64,000 bases of DNA, taken from contig NC_092576.1 of assembly GCF_037975245.1 (NCBI RefSeq), positions 3,727,001-3,791,000 on the forward strand. Reading direction: 5' to 3'. This DNA comes from Apostichopus japonicus. Lineage: Eukaryota; Echinodermata; Holothuroidea; Aspidochirotida; Stichopodidae. Positions within the stretch are counted from its first letter, which is position 1, and each line of letters opens with the position of its first letter. The notes under the pieces are model-generated. The model had not been told where the DNA came from and searched no databases. It saw nothing but the letters and a program-made list of their open reading frames with translations. This document shows positions 52,301 through 60,660 of the stretch, piece after piece. The position numbers and the translations under genes were made by a program.

Positions 52301-53630
52301 TGGTTTACAGCTCAATTGTTATTTTCTGTTCACACACTTTTTTGACGATGACGATGACAACAATTTATTTCCAGCAATTGTGTACAGTACATGAATGTTT
52401 AAGAAAGTATAAACAAATATTTTGATATACAATACAATCTATAGAGAGACAGGTACAAAGAAAAAACATTCATCATGTTAATGGATATACCATATTTAAG
52501 CTTTACAAATGCATGGAAAAGGAGAAAAAAGATCGCAATGCTTATAGAATGTTTTCCCCGGGCCATTTGAAAATATATCCTGGAGAGCAATTGGTGAAAG
52601 GAAACAAAAAACTCTAAACCAAAAAATTAAATAGCATAAACCATGAACCTTCATTATGCTAGTGCTTGTGTGGTTAGCTGGCAGGCTATGGCATTTGATT
52701 ATGCGATACTTGATTTGAGCATTTACGCCTTTCTACTGCCTACCAAGATTCATGTCTACGCCAGTTGAAATTCTAGCTGCAGCAAAAACTTTTGATGATA
52801 TAGGATTTGTGCAAAGGCTCACTGTATGTGTAGCAATTATAGATTACAATATTCACACTTCATGACAATGCCAGGTTTATTTACTTGCAGTGTTTGCATC
52901 ATTTTTACATTTTGTAATTATCAGAAGTCCCCTAATCCATGATTGTTCCAAAGAAATTTATGACAAATGAGGGTATTGACTTACACAATGAATAAGGAAC
53001 CAGCTGTTAATTTGAAATTGCTTCAAACTGATTAGGGACTTTATGCACTACTAATCATGTGGGCAGAGTGGTGAGAGTACGCGGACTTTGGGCCTAACTT
53101 AATTCCGGGCTAGCTCAGCCTAATGAGGCCTAGTCTAACAAAGGTTACAGTACTGTAGTTGTTTAGGCTACCCTGGATTTTGGGAATCCCCACACAAACA
53201 ATTTCGAAGGACTAGGCTACTGCTCCTTCGCATCTTTACTGCACTTCACAGTGATTTCTGTGGAATCGCATCCCAATTCCTTCGTCAGTAAAGTCATTAG
53301 CCTACAAAGGATTCAACAAGTATATAATTCCAACTTTGTATAGAGATTAGGCATAATTTGCAAATTGAATATTGTTTTACTAGCCTAACATTACAACTTT
53401 ACGTGGTAACCATGTGTAGGCTAAGGAACGAACATGATCGCTGCGACGAGTAATTGATGATACCCTGGAAAATACTCACCGAACACAAACACTACGGGAG
53501 CATGTTTACTCGTCGATTTCAGGTCTGGAATGTCATTCCCGTGAATCCGTATGCTAACTTTAGGCCTACGATGAAAGAATCCTTTATCGGTATCATCTCC
53601 ATTCCCTTCTGAGCTGTTGCCGCACCCCAT
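22295..53630 (-). CDS. Adenylate-kinase-like P-loop protein, N-myristoylated, 424 aa, nine exons
   Basis: Exons 53480-53630, 40716-40876, 28350-28523, 27721-27858, 26075-26267, 24595-24686, 24159-24269, 23147-23373 and 22295-22322 sum to 1275 nt (424 codons plus stop) with all phases matching. The protein begins MGCGNSS, a classic myristoylation plus palmitoylation signal. VVFVFGGPGSRKGR (about residues 46-59) is an adenylate-kinase-type P-loop in which the Gly before the Lys is Arg and the following Thr is Arg. LIDLVPNLKFLL (132-143) and CFALNLSIPEQKAVKEVQ (166-183) fit the core strands and helix of the kinase fold. RHAIYAQSVKGSLNFFKERN (210-229) fits its C-terminal helix. Residues of about 260-424 are not recognised. 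The usual DG[FY]PR motif is missing, so it may be a pseudoenzyme or an atypical nucleotide binder. It is likely membrane-tethered in the cytosol. Length is about twice a minimal adenylate kinase. Confidence 0.8.
23147..23373 (-). CDS. AK-like gene exon 8
   Basis: 75 codons plus two bases, acceptor ttcccccag, donor gtgagt. It encodes FFESENTYLDKFIFISNEKK, a basic KDRSRKNS stretch, and LYPVTFKAVAST with NEVCLFSS. Family unrecognised. Confidence 0.8.
23600..24105. repeat. 58-bp intronic minisatellite, about 9 units
   Basis: Units with tagtcctctcaagtactgag, aggtatgtaacctgtata and cagcccacatact, in the intron after exon 7 of the AK-like gene. No exon sequence is included. Confidence 0.95.
24159..24269 (-). 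CDS. AK-like gene exon 7
   Basis: 37 codons, phase 0, acceptor tacttcag, donor gtgagt. It encodes EKLITALCHKIDTSAPLAES and FVVDCTETTL. An alternative donor five bases earlier would break the frame. Confidence 0.75.
24424..24594. repeat. Tandem copies of exon 6 3' end plus donor (about 95 bp)
   Basis: Two extra copies beside the real exon. Blocks at about 24435-24496 and 24497-24594 contain caatttcaggtgttccatat and aaaatacttactaatggggc, the complement of the exon 6 end with its GTAAGT donor. Confidence 0.85.
24595..24686 (-). CDS. AK-like gene exon 6
   Basis: 92 nt, acceptor tcttgcag, donor gtaagt. It encodes DDHAFQDLDLSRYHMEHLKL and ASLVDKKDAPL. Its 3' part with donor is present in two further tandem copies just downstream on the minus strand. 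Confidence 0.75.
24800..25655. repeat. 105-bp minisatellite, 8 units
   Basis: Each unit has tgcagtggttataaccatgt, tcacactgctaccatgtcat and gggttgcttcagatggt. Because 105 is a multiple of three, the + strand stays open through several units (146 and 114 codons). That ORF is a by-product: no start context or splice context, and it lies antisense in intron 5 of the AK-like gene. Confidence 0.95.
25725..25960 (+). mobile_element. tRNA-derived SINE, family 2
   Basis: A-box-like tatctcagtggttaacgccg, a degenerate B box (gttagagtcact), then a body with gctttgataagccaatgagg, gttcctgcttg and aggattta, ending in aatacatacatac. Shared with 54940-55065, whose B box is the canonical agttcgaatc. Confidence 0.75.
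26075..26267 (-). CDS. AK-like gene exon 5
   Basis: 64 codons plus one base, acceptor ttctgtcag, donor gtaagt. It encodes the helix AIYAQSVKGSLNFFKERN and strand LVVVDVSCGIGD, then HRVSDFFGQDL. The VDVSCGIGD piece looks superficially like a methyltransferase motif, but its position fits the last strand and helix of an adenylate kinase. Confidence 0.8.
26311..26677 (+). mobile_element. MITE copy C
   Basis: Starts ttaaagggagtgaagactca and ends agtcttaaatgcctttgaa. Same family and orientation as 16365-16717, inverted relative to 7340-7682. It lies in intron 4 of the AK-like gene, 43 bp from the exon 5 acceptor. Confidence 0.85.
26771..26884 (+). mobile_element. Dispersed repeat with CTGAAGAA-hairpin-GAAA core
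   Basis: acagcctctgaagaagatcc, loop tgcta, ggatcgaaacgtc, then cacaggctctctagtggat and agcagtttgctaacag. About 115 bp is shared with 31139-31259, and the core also with 42731. The core hairpin is perfect (gatcc/ggatc). Unidentified element end. Confidence 0.6.
27000..27720. repeat. 165-200 bp array derived from exon 4 end and donor, with C-rich filler
   Basis: Three extra copies (about 27152, 27347, 27548) of the block gacttacttgtgtcctggtg plus gagtcagcttc and ctctgccccccttct. This is the complement of the last ~40 bases of exon 4 and its GTAAGT donor. Between them are variable ctccccgtccc runs and a shared agcatccttgcacctctttc block. The 175-codon proline-rich + strand ORF here is a repeat artefact. 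Confidence 0.9.
27721..27858 (-). CDS. AK-like gene exon 4
   Basis: 46 codons, phase 0, acceptor ttgtgtcag, donor gtaagt. It encodes FPDCFALNLSIPEQKAVKEV followed by a hydrophilic Lys/Glu/Asp stretch. The last 40 bases and the donor are copied in the adjacent array (27000-27720). The long proline-rich ORF on the opposite strand is a shadow. Confidence 0.8.
28350..28523 (-). CDS. AK-like gene exon 3
   Basis: 58 codons, phase 0 on both sides, acceptor ctttcag, donor gttagt. It encodes LEWVIDMIATELQL and HLIDLVPNLKFLLRCENF, with LIDLVPN at the place where the DGFPR strand of true adenylate kinases would be. Confidence 0.85.
28950..29107. repeat. About 60-bp tandem repeat, 3 units
   Basis: Units contain tgtagtcaccacat and ctaagaacatcatgtactgt. 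Confidence 0.85.
29108..29600. repeat. 49-bp minisatellite, about 10 units
   Basis: Units gtcatatagttagtacatat, cttgtgtaatacatactttc and tccatactt; the last units are diverged (tcatgtata). Confidence 0.95.
31139..31259 (+). mobile_element. Dispersed repeat with CTGAAGAA-hairpin core, copy 2
   Basis: Matches 26771-26884 over about 115 bp. The hairpin is kept with one G-T pair (gatcc/ggatt), followed by gaaaagtc. Confidence 0.6.
31355..34012. repeat. 62/66-bp minisatellite, about 42 units
   Basis: The longest intronic array, 2.65 kb. Units contain ctataaatacccacacacat, ggtgtgtagatgggacatt and ttttctcatctattgtaact; a second type has cacctagattt. Each unit includes the inverted repeat acacacatggtgtgt. 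No unique spacers, so it is not a CRISPR array. Confidence 0.95.
34320..34640. repeat. Two direct copies plus one diverged copy of a 60-90 bp block
   Basis: ccatgcagtaccacattatc and ttcaagtccatataatttac recur at about 34361, 34425 and 34575. Confidence 0.85.
35255..36062. repeat. About 90-bp minisatellite, 9 units
   Basis: Units contain caatacacactagtttatat, gctatgtcacagacaagact and gtatttggtgagacctata. The first, second and last units are longer. Confidence 0.95.
36165..36310 (+). mobile_element. LINE/SINE 3'-tail fragment (tatatagcgcttt type)
   Basis: tttatatagcgctttacacc and ctcaaagcgcttaacagac resemble the conserved 3' ends of CR1/L2-clade retrotransposons and dependent SINEs. No reverse transcriptase coding is left. 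Confidence 0.5.
39175..39545. repeat. About 80-bp minisatellite, 5 units
   Basis: Units contain cttacagtgatattataaca, cagctacagtag and caaagcattgagggatacat. The minus-strand 89-codon ORF is a by-product. Confidence 0.9.
40716..40876 (-). CDS. AK-like gene exon 2 (P-loop)
   Basis: Acceptor caccaacag, donor gtaagt. It completes GGPGSRKGR and encodes VVDDLVHMYGFKPL and REL-type helices comparable to the NMP-binding region of adenylate kinases. Phase 1 in, phase 0 out. Confidence 0.85.
43765..44345. repeat. 36-bp TG-rich minisatellite, about 16 units
   Basis: Units tcctaaacagcagtcaaaat plus agcgtgtgtgtgtgggg, with several length variants of the GT tract. The 96-codon + strand ORF (CGVLNSSQNS repeats) is a by-product. 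Confidence 0.95.
44531..45005 (+). mobile_element. 3' end of a CR1/L2-like LINE (reverse transcriptase C-terminus)
   Basis: One frame from 44531 reads LLMVPKTVSTKN, stop, GDRAFSVTAPKLWNYLQHDI, then KTAKSLAKFTKILQTHIF. This is the conserved C-terminal end of LINE reverse transcriptase ORFs. The TAA at 44574-44576 sits where the family has a sense codon, so the copy is dead. It is followed by a T-rich 3'UTR and gtaaagcgcctagaggcctt, a typical tail of this type. Confidence 0.8.
45491..45602 (+). pseudogene. Exon 1 of the CIICH-family pseudogene
   Basis: MSMVSRALAIIVSANRDSQM followed by a Lys/Glu-rich stretch to NPLKD, then donor gtaagc. The in-frame TAG just upstream supports this ATG as the start. 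Confidence 0.55.
45990..46265. repeat. About 90-bp degenerate tandem repeat, 3 units, in the pseudogene intron
   Basis: Each unit has ataaaata(a)gacgagggcccc, aaacccacgcccaatttttc and tttttatatgggtgga. It directly follows a 17-G homopolymer at about 45925. Confidence 0.85.
46396..47229 (+). pseudogene. Exon 2 of the CIICH-family pseudogene, two frame breaks
   Basis: Three consecutive frames share one family: to about 46690, 46691-46967 and 46969-47229. The first break is not in a homopolymer; the second is in cattttt. The segment LKKHLQGSYPQL in the middle frame and the ending VEAQDLAVNL...VQEVHVDTA in the last frame look like real protein. Confidence 0.6.
48735..48800 (-). mobile_element. 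LINE 3'-tail fragment with (AAT)n end
   Basis: The minus strand reads aatatagcgccaataggcca, then tgggccgtgg, preceded by taataatgaa. It resembles the 3' tail of the LINE at 44531-45005. Confidence 0.5.
49205..49251. repeat. Perfect 22-bp inverted repeat with a 3-nt loop
   Basis: The left arm (49205-49226) begins atggttcatgtgtatct and ends atatg; the right arm (49230-49251) is its exact complement; the loop is aac. A DNA cruciform or RNA hairpin is possible. No flanking TSD recognised. Confidence 0.9.
50132..50742. mobile_element. Non-autonomous hAT element, 611 bp, perfect 8-bp TSD
   Basis: Starts tagggatgcaccggatcc and ends ggatatccgatgcatcccta, inverted repeats carrying extra subterminal ccggccgga and ggatccgg palindromes. 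It is flanked by identical cagtacag (50124-50131 and 50743-50750). No transposase ORF. TAGGG ends with an 8-bp TSD are typical of hAT. Confidence 0.93.
51920..52225 (+). mobile_element. pogo/Tigger-like DNA transposon fragment with internal duplication
   Basis: After a TA dinucleotide, cagtaagaactccaattatc and cgaaccctgttatcc resemble Tigger/pogo terminal repeats. A block of about 130 bp (gcccagattttcc, caatttgttcattcataaaa, gatcagctttcaaattctt) occurs twice, at about 51951 and 52080. The opposite end was not found. Confidence 0.55.
53480..53630 (-). CDS. AK-like gene exon 1 (start codon)
   Basis: ATG at 53628-53630; 50 codons plus one base; donor gtgagt. It encodes MGCGNSSEGNGDD, a polar region, and the beta-strand PVVFVF that leads into the P-loop completed by exon 2. 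Overlapping ORFs in other frames are shadows. Confidence 0.8.
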
Positions 53631-54939
53631 TTTTGGAGAAAATCTTTCGGTACGGTTCCAACAGATTCGGCAGTGCGATGCTGTCCAAGTTCACATAGTA
53701 TCCGAGTTATTAAAACCATACCGTACACAGTATAAAATACACGTACATATACAGCATGCGCGCCCCAATATCGTACAAGTTAATTTTCGTTACAGTAGAG
53801 CGCTATTTCGAAATAATTTGATCACAAAAACAGTAGCCAAGTCCATAATGACGGGACTGGGTGAGAAGAGTTTGGAGCGGAGTTGGGGTGGCCGGGTGGG
53901 GGTGGGGAAAGGGAATGGGGTCTCTTGTGAACCATTTCCCTAAACCTTAATTTCAAGCATAATTTTGATCTATAGAAGTGACATGGCCCTCTTACTATCG
54001 CTAGTGCATCTTTACATTTCGCCGATGTGTCTTACTTAGGCACGTTTATTTCTCAACAAATTTGTGGATCCAATCAAATGGGTGCATGAGTCACAATGAA
54101 TAAAACCATAATTTAATCGGAGTTGATCGGAGTTAAAGATCTGCTTTATTGGCTCCAATTATAACACGCTATAGCTAGGAATGTTTTGTGAATACGTAAT
54201 CGACCTACCAATGTCGTAAATCTACCTCAGGCTGTACAGTTAGCCTGCGTAGCTTCTTAAATCTTTGGGTAATTTCTGTGTGAAAAAAATATATATGTTC
54301 ATGTCTATAGTGAAGTTAATCATACAGTGATCACACACATACAATCATACAAGAAAATATATGTGGCAAGCGTGGCAGACTAATTGGTAAAAAGAGGTCA
54401 TTTACGACGAAGGCAGGTCGATTATGTAATCTCAAGAAACTTGTCCATGATAGTGTGCCATAGTTGGGGTCTATACAGCAGCCCTTTAAGAATACCAGAA
54501 CTCAGATGGGGACATTAACACATGGAAGTTTTCCTTTGGCTTTAATTCCCAAAGTGAACCACATAACTTACATCTAAGTTTGAATTGATTGAGGAATACA
54601 GACTCCCTTTCCCCACCACCGTCCTCCTTTGAGGCAGTCTTGGTTTGAACAAATTAGCTAGACTGTACGTGCCCTTCTGTTTGAACATCCTTGTGTAGAA
54701 CACCCAACCCCAATTAACCTAACTAAAATCTATATATATTGCTTTGAACATACCTGTGTAGAAACCACTGGCCAATAGATGTCTTGGGTTTTGTGCATTC
54801 CTGTGCAGAAACCCCCCCAGGAAGCTGTATGGATTTGAAACCTTAGGCCTCATGCCCTCAAAGGTAAGTTAATGTGTTGTTTGATGTTCCACACTATTTA
54901 CAGTGGCATACACAAAGGGAGATCCTCCATCTTCAGCCG
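53631..54939 (-). promoter_or_regulatory. 5' flank of the AK-like gene
   Basis: The promoter must lie here if exon 1 holds the start codon. I see no TATA box in a convincing position; 53750-53830 is relatively rich in CG dinucleotides (gcatgcgcgcc). The rest has no recognised gene. The + strand ORF at 53617-53943 is antisense to exon 1 and unsupported. Confidence 0.35.
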
Positions 54940-55065
54940 GCAGTGCATCAACGCCGGTGCCTTTCAATTATAAGGTCCCCAGTTCGAATCACTTGCGGCT
55001 TTGATAAACCAATGATGGCTTCTACACAAGTTCCTGCTTGCAGGAGGATCTAAAATACATACATC
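54940..55065 (+). mobile_element. tRNA-derived SINE, family 2 (second copy)
   Basis: catcaacgccggtgcctttc, a canonical B box agttcgaatc, ggctttgataaaccaatgat, gttcctgcttgcaggaggat, and the tail aatacatacat. Matches 25725-25960. Confidence 0.75.
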
Positions 55066-55364
55066 AGCCTGGGGAAGAACTTTCGGTCAGACTTTCTTTC
55101 TCCAAAAAATGTATAGACCTCTTTGATATGCCTTAAAACTAACCACTGAGGTCTAAGGTTTTTTTTGGGGAGGGGGGAAGGGGGGTGGGGTTTAACCCCA
55201 GATACCCTATATGGGCATTGCATTCAACACCCCCACCACACCACCCCTCTGATGTAACCTTTTCAATCCACCTATGGACTGTCCACAACAACTTTCATGC
55301 CTCTACAAAAATCAACCAATTGTAGCAAAATTTGATTTTGTTCCCTCCACTAATGCTATATGCA

Positions 55365-55899
55365 TACCTGTCAACTCTCCCGGTTTTACCGGGAGACTCC
55401 TGGCTTTTACTCGAATCTCCCGGCCTCCCGGTTTCATATTCTATTCTCCCGGTTTTTCTATGTTCTACACTTGCGACATTTCTGAGAACAGCCAACAATT
55501 AGTCCTATGCTTAGTAATTCCCCACAGTAACGCTGAACAGGAAAGGCTATTCAGAGTAGTTCGCAAGAACAAGACAGTCGGTCAAGTCCCAAGCTTGATG
55601 GGACTCAATCTAGCATACTAGCCATGAAGTCACAGTACCTAGAGTCCAATGTTCCCTGTTTCAAATGGAAGCCTATACTAAAGAAACCCTGAAGAAAGCG
55701 AAGCGAGCTGCTGTAAACTACAACAAGAAACACTGATTGGATGATTCTCTCACTGTATTGCATAAGTAGACTATACTTATTTAGGAGTATTTAGGAGTGA
55801 AAATTACCAACCTCCCTATTTTCCCCTTGTTCTCCCTATTTTTTGGCTCTGAAAAATGTTATTCTCCCTATTTTGGGGTCAAACAGGTTGATAGGTCTG
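55365..55899 (+). mobile_element. Internally deleted hAT element with transposase C-terminal fragment
   Basis: The left end tacctgtcaactctcccgg and right end gttgataggtctg form short imperfect inverted repeats, flanked by tatatgca and tatatgta (7 of 8 matching). Inside, LCLVIPHSNAEQERLFRVVR, then KNKTVG, then in shifted frames KLDGTQSSILAMKSQYLESN, CFKWKP and LKKAKRAAVNYNKKH-stop form the hAT C-terminal dimerisation region. At least two frame breaks make it inactive. Repeated ctcccggt and ctccctatttt motifs lie near the two ends. Confidence 0.85.
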
Positions 55900-55907
55900 T
55901 ATATGTA

Positions 55908-57199
55908 CAAATCTATGGAAATAAAATCATATAGTGAACAAAATTCAAAACCTAAAATAAGAAAAGGACAAATAAATGACAAAGAGGCAGAAACAAGCCA
56001 GAAGGGTAATGGTTTGGTTTTTACTGTTTGTATTGCACTTATCCCTCACTACACCAGATTAAAACAATAAACTGATCGATAAATTAAATACATAAATTAA
56101 GTACTTTTAGAAACAACTCTTCATAACATAAACCTCAACATGGCAAACGAATACAGTACTATGTATAGACTTTCATCATATGAATATTCAATAAGTAAGA
56201 ATAAATGTTAGTATTCTTTTCTTTTCCATTCCAAAAAATAGGACAAATCAAGAATGACTGAAGAAAATGAAATCGAACCTTCGAAAAAGATGAAGAAAGA
56301 GACAGAAAGAATGAAACAAGTTTAGAAAGAAAGAAATAAATCTGCTAATTAAGAGAAATTTTACATCTTTTCCAAACTCTAAATAAATAAATATGATTTA
56401 TTTTCTTCATGTACAATTTTCCGCTTAAATTAAATCAAATAATCTTTTATGGAATACATGCTGTGGTTTATAAAGTTGTCATGCTGTGGTTACATAACAT
56501 AAATCCAAATCAATAACAAAAGAATATATACTGCATTTCAGTGCATTATTTAGTTTCACAATTATCCTTAAATTCCTACTACTTTTGTTTGAAATCAGGT
56601 CGCCGGATTAATATTTTTAGGTTTGACACTGTACTTAAGCTGTTCAATTGTACTTAATATGGTCACTACCCCAAGTTTCAGGTATATATCAATTCGCTAT
56701 TGATTGAGCCAATTGATATGAACTTAAGGTATAACTTGCTACACTTTGTCAAATTATTAAGGTTTAGGTTTATAAAACAGCAGCAGGAGAAGTACTTTAT
56801 AATATCCGACGTTAGCCACTTGATATTAAGTTAAGCCATTCTTTGCCACATTATTAGTACTAATATCACTCCCAAGTGCACCTCATGCATTACAAGTCAA
56901 TATTTTACAGTGACTGATTCTCTTCAGCTGAAATATTATTAATAGTATACATTATACACACTCCAATACTTTGTCTGTTATGTGTAACTGATAATGAGAG
57001 TACCTGTAACTATTATAAGTAGCATTAACTCACTGATAAATGTGGTCTAGTCTAACATTGTACATTATAATGGTACCTGCTCCTCTTCAACTATACAGGC
57101 TAGCCTGGGCAGGTCATATTACACATTTTCTTTATTTAATCATGAAAGTAAATCTTTGTTGAAAATGAAAGTGAAATATTCTTATTATTGATTGTATCA
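55908..57199. other. Intergenic AT-rich stretch
   Basis: No gene or repeat recognised. A 56240-56340 purine-rich stretch (agaaagaatgaaac-like) is low complexity. Confidence 0.55.
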
Positions 57200-57560
57200 G
57201 GGGCAGCAATATATGTATTATGATGTATGCAGCAATATCTACAGCAATATCATATTGTAAATGTGTACAGTAATTTATGTATTGTAATGTGTACAGCAAT
57301 ACATGTATTGTAATGTGTACAATGATATATATATATATATATATTTATATATTGTAATTTATACAGCAATATATGTATTGCAATGTGTACAGTAATTTAT
57401 GTATTGTCATATATACAGCAATACATGTATTGTAATGTGTACAATGATATATATATATATATATATATTGTAATTTATACAGCAATATATGTATTGCAAT
57501 GTGTACAGTAATTTCTGTATTGTATAGCAATACATGTATTGTAATGTGTACAGTAATATA
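57200..57560. repeat. 25-26 bp tandem repeat with interspersed (AT)n
   Basis: Units acagcaatatatgtattgta and atgtgt, with alternating AT runs at about 57325 and 57448. Related units continue after the SINE at 57815-57930. Confidence 0.85.
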
Positions 57561-57657
57561 TCACCAAAACAGAACTAGTATTGTTCGATACAGGTGACAA
57601 ACGCCAATAGTGGAATTACGACCTTCCTTACTGGTTTCGAACCTCTGGACATACAAT

Positions 57658-57812
57658 CAGCGCCCATAGCCTAGTTCTTAGGGATGTCCGCATATAAAGC
57701 GGGAGGCCCGGGTTCGAATCCCGGTGGAAGCTGGAATTTTTTTCACTGTTATGGATTTTACAACTCATTACGATTTCAATTATATTTATATATATATATA
57801 TATATATATATT
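57658..57812 (+). mobile_element. tRNA-derived SINE, family 1
   Basis: A-box-like tagcctagttcttagg, perfect B box gggttcgaatcccgg, then ttcactgttatggattttac, caactcattacgatttcaat and an (AT)n tail. It sits inside the 25-bp array, so it inserted into or seeded the AT repeats. Matches 9906-10012 in the opposite orientation. Confidence 0.8.
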
Positions 57813-57930
57813 GTAATGTATACAGACATTTATGTATCGCAATGTATACAGCAATTCATGTATTGTTATGTAAACAGCGATTCATGTATTGTTATGAAAA
57901 ACAGCAATTCATGTATTGTTATGTGTAAAG

Positions 57931-59454
57931 GCCAGTCGTTTACGCAAGGCACCAGTAAGACTACGTGCAAACTTTAAAGATGGCGACATGGTTTCTAGCA
58001 GGGTCTTGTGACAAGTGTAATCATTCCTAGAATCAGAAGAGGCTGATTAGTTGCCATATACACTGTTTGATATATACACTGTCCTCAGTGTAACTTTATC
58101 AATGTTTGCTACGTAATGTCTAACTATTACCTTTGAACATGGTACATCAAGGTCCCTACAAAAGAACTGATTCTAAAGAATTAGGTTAGTTAATGAAGTT
58201 TAATATTAAACCATAAAGAATACTGATATATACTGCAGCAATAAACTAACTGAATATTTGCAGCTGTATATGGATCTAATGGATACAGTCCCTAGTGTAG
58301 ACATTAAACAGTCTGTCTTTGATGAGAGCTGCAAGTAAGCTTGTTTTATACAACACCTAATTGTATTCTGGTCATTTGATTGGTCAATTGCTCGTTGATT
58401 GCATGCAAAATCTGCTCTATTCCACTCTATGAAATTGAACCATGGGTTATACTCTTTTGGTAGCACTTTTTTCAATGGTAAGAGAGCAGAGAAACATGTC
58501 TGTTCAAAACAATCTGTTGCATGACTGCATTTTACCCATCTTAATATAATATGTTGCGCCTCGTTGAATGGAACAAATTACATCTTTCAACTCGTGAGAT
58601 ATTTGCACTATTGCACGAATGGAAACCATTCATTATTTGTATAATATTCCATGGCCTCTCTCTCCTCCACTAACGAAGACTGGCACAATGATGATGGCCC
58701 AGATCACAGTCCTTCCACTCTTGTTCTAATCATATGTAAATTACAATACCTATTGCGATGGATTTGTGGCATAGGTTAAATGTTTGTATTTGTGATAAAA
58801 AAGGACACAGAGTTACTGAACGTCTTAGCCATCTGCTGTGACCTTTCGTACTTTGTACTGTTCATTAACTCAGGTAGTTTGGGAGTCTGTACGCTGTATG
58901 TAAGCTGTATGAGTCTGTACGCTGCAAATATAAATGGATGCTTATATCCTGAGTAAACTTGGAAAAGGATGAAGATTGGAGAAAGGATGAAGAAAAGGAT
59001 GAAGATTGGAGAAAACAGATGGGCATGGAGAATAAATATGATAAAAGGAAGTTAACCAAATCTATATATAATGCTAATGAAAGAAGAATGGTTATGATTT
59101 GCACTAACCCTGGGAATACAAATGTCCTAAAATACATGAATATGCAGTAGAAATGGTTCTAAGCTACTAGACTGTTGTGATAAATGAAAGAAAACATAGA
59201 AAAACATCAAATGTAGAATCATGAAATGAATAAATGAATGTAATCTAAGCATATACAGATACTGGAATAGAGACCAGAATGTTTTGAGGCAAATGTCAAA
59301 CTTTAGGGATAAACAAGTTGATTTTAAGCATTTTTAAAATATCATTATATGACAAATGTGGAACAGAAGGATAAATCAAATAATACCATCTGAGAATCAC
59401 CGAGAAATGGAATACAGAGTCTACTTAAATCTAAAATAGAAGATTTCTTTGGAA
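57931..59454. other. Intergenic sequence, no gene seen
   Basis: 58970-59030 has a short three-unit repeat of ggatgaagattggagaaa. Otherwise nothing recognisable on either strand. Confidence 0.5.
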
Positions 59455-60330
59455 GAAACTTATAATGCTACAACCATGTGGAGTCTACTGTGATGATTAA
59501 TACAATACTAACATACCTATGACATTGCTAGTTGATATTTATCCTCAAGGCTCCATCTGTCCAGTTGTATACAAACTTATAATGCTACAACCATGTGGAG
59601 TCTACTGTGATGATTAATACAATACTAACATACCTATGACATTGCTAGTTGATATTTATCCTCAAGGCTCCATCTGTCCAGTTGTATACAAACTTATAAT
59701 GCTACAACCATGTGGAGTCTACTGTGATGATTAATACAAACTAACATACCTATGACATTGCTAGTTGATATTTATACTCAAGGTTCCATCTGTCCAGTTG
59801 TATACAAACTTATAATGCTACAACCATGTGGAGTCTACTGTGATGATTAATACAAACTAACATACCTATGACATTGCTAGTTGATATTTACACTCAAGGT
59901 TCCATCTGTCCAGTTGTATACAAACTTATAATGCTACAACCATGTGGAGTCTACTGTGATGATTAATACAAACTAACATACCTATGACATTGCTAGTTGA
60001 TATTTATACGCAAGGTTCCATCTGTCCAGTTGTATACAACCTTATAATGCTACAACCATGTGGAGTCTACTGTGATGATTAATACAATACTAACATACCT
60101 ATGACATTGCCAGTTGATATTTATACGCAAGGCTCCATCTGTCCAGTTGTATACAACCTTATAATGCTACAACCATGTGGAGTCTACTGTGATGATTAAT
60201 ACAATACTAACATTCCTATGACATTGCCAGTTGATATTTATCCTCAAGGCTCCATCTGTCCAGTTGTATACAACCTTATAATGCTACAACCATGTGGAGT
60301 CATCTGTGATGATTAATACAATTTGATGTA
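59455..60330. repeat. 117-bp minisatellite, about 7.5 units
   Basis: Units contain acttataatgctacaaccat, gtggagtctactgtgatgat, acctatgacattgctagttg and ccatctgtccagttgtatac. On the minus strand each unit carries catag|gtatgt, a donor-like site, but no open exon could be joined to it. Confidence 0.95.
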
Positions 60331-60569
60331 TTTTTATGCAGATATAATATGCTCACTCTTTACATAACATTTCTAAACTTTAGCCATCATTTTAAGATAA
60401 AATGCAGAGAACTTTGTGAAATCTTGTACTTGGACTGGAATGAATAGCTTGTACTGTGTCTGCACTTGAAAGGAAAATAACATTGTATCTACAATAACTG
60501 AACTCCCTGCATAGAAGAGAGTATAAAGAATATTTCCCACACCTCTCCCTCCACCTTCAGAAAGTGGAA

Positions 60570-60660
60570 TAGGAGGGAAGGGGAGGGGAGGGTAGGGGAG
60601 GTAGGGGAGGTAAGGGGAGGGGAGGGGAGGAAAGGGGAGGGGAGGGAAGGGCAGGAGGGA
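60570..60660. repeat. GGGGA-rich low-complexity tract
   Basis: Purine-only run of ggggagg/ggggaagg repeats on the + strand, with G-quadruplex or triplex potential. Confidence 0.85.

Larger units (their letters stand above)
40877..53479 (-). other. Intron 1 of the AK-like gene (about 12.6 kb)
   Basis: It carries the insertions listed separately: TG-rich array, LINE fragment, opposite-strand pseudogene, hAT element and pogo-like fragment. Stretches 40877-43760, 47230-49200, 49252-50123, 50751-51918 and 52226-53479 hold no gene that I can support. They are AT-rich with short ORFs. A diverged copy of the CTGAAGAA hairpin repeat lies at 42731-42790 (gatcc/ggatt stem, GAAA lost). Confidence 0.6.

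Noticed and set aside
53617..53943. 108-codon + strand ORF at the AK-like gene start
   Set aside because: Antisense shadow of exon 1 extending into its 5' flank.
59455..60330. 117-bp array as a further exon-end-derived array (catag|gtatgt on the minus strand)
   Set aside because: All frames into the donor-like site are closed within a few codons or end in TAG before the GT, so no host exon is supported.
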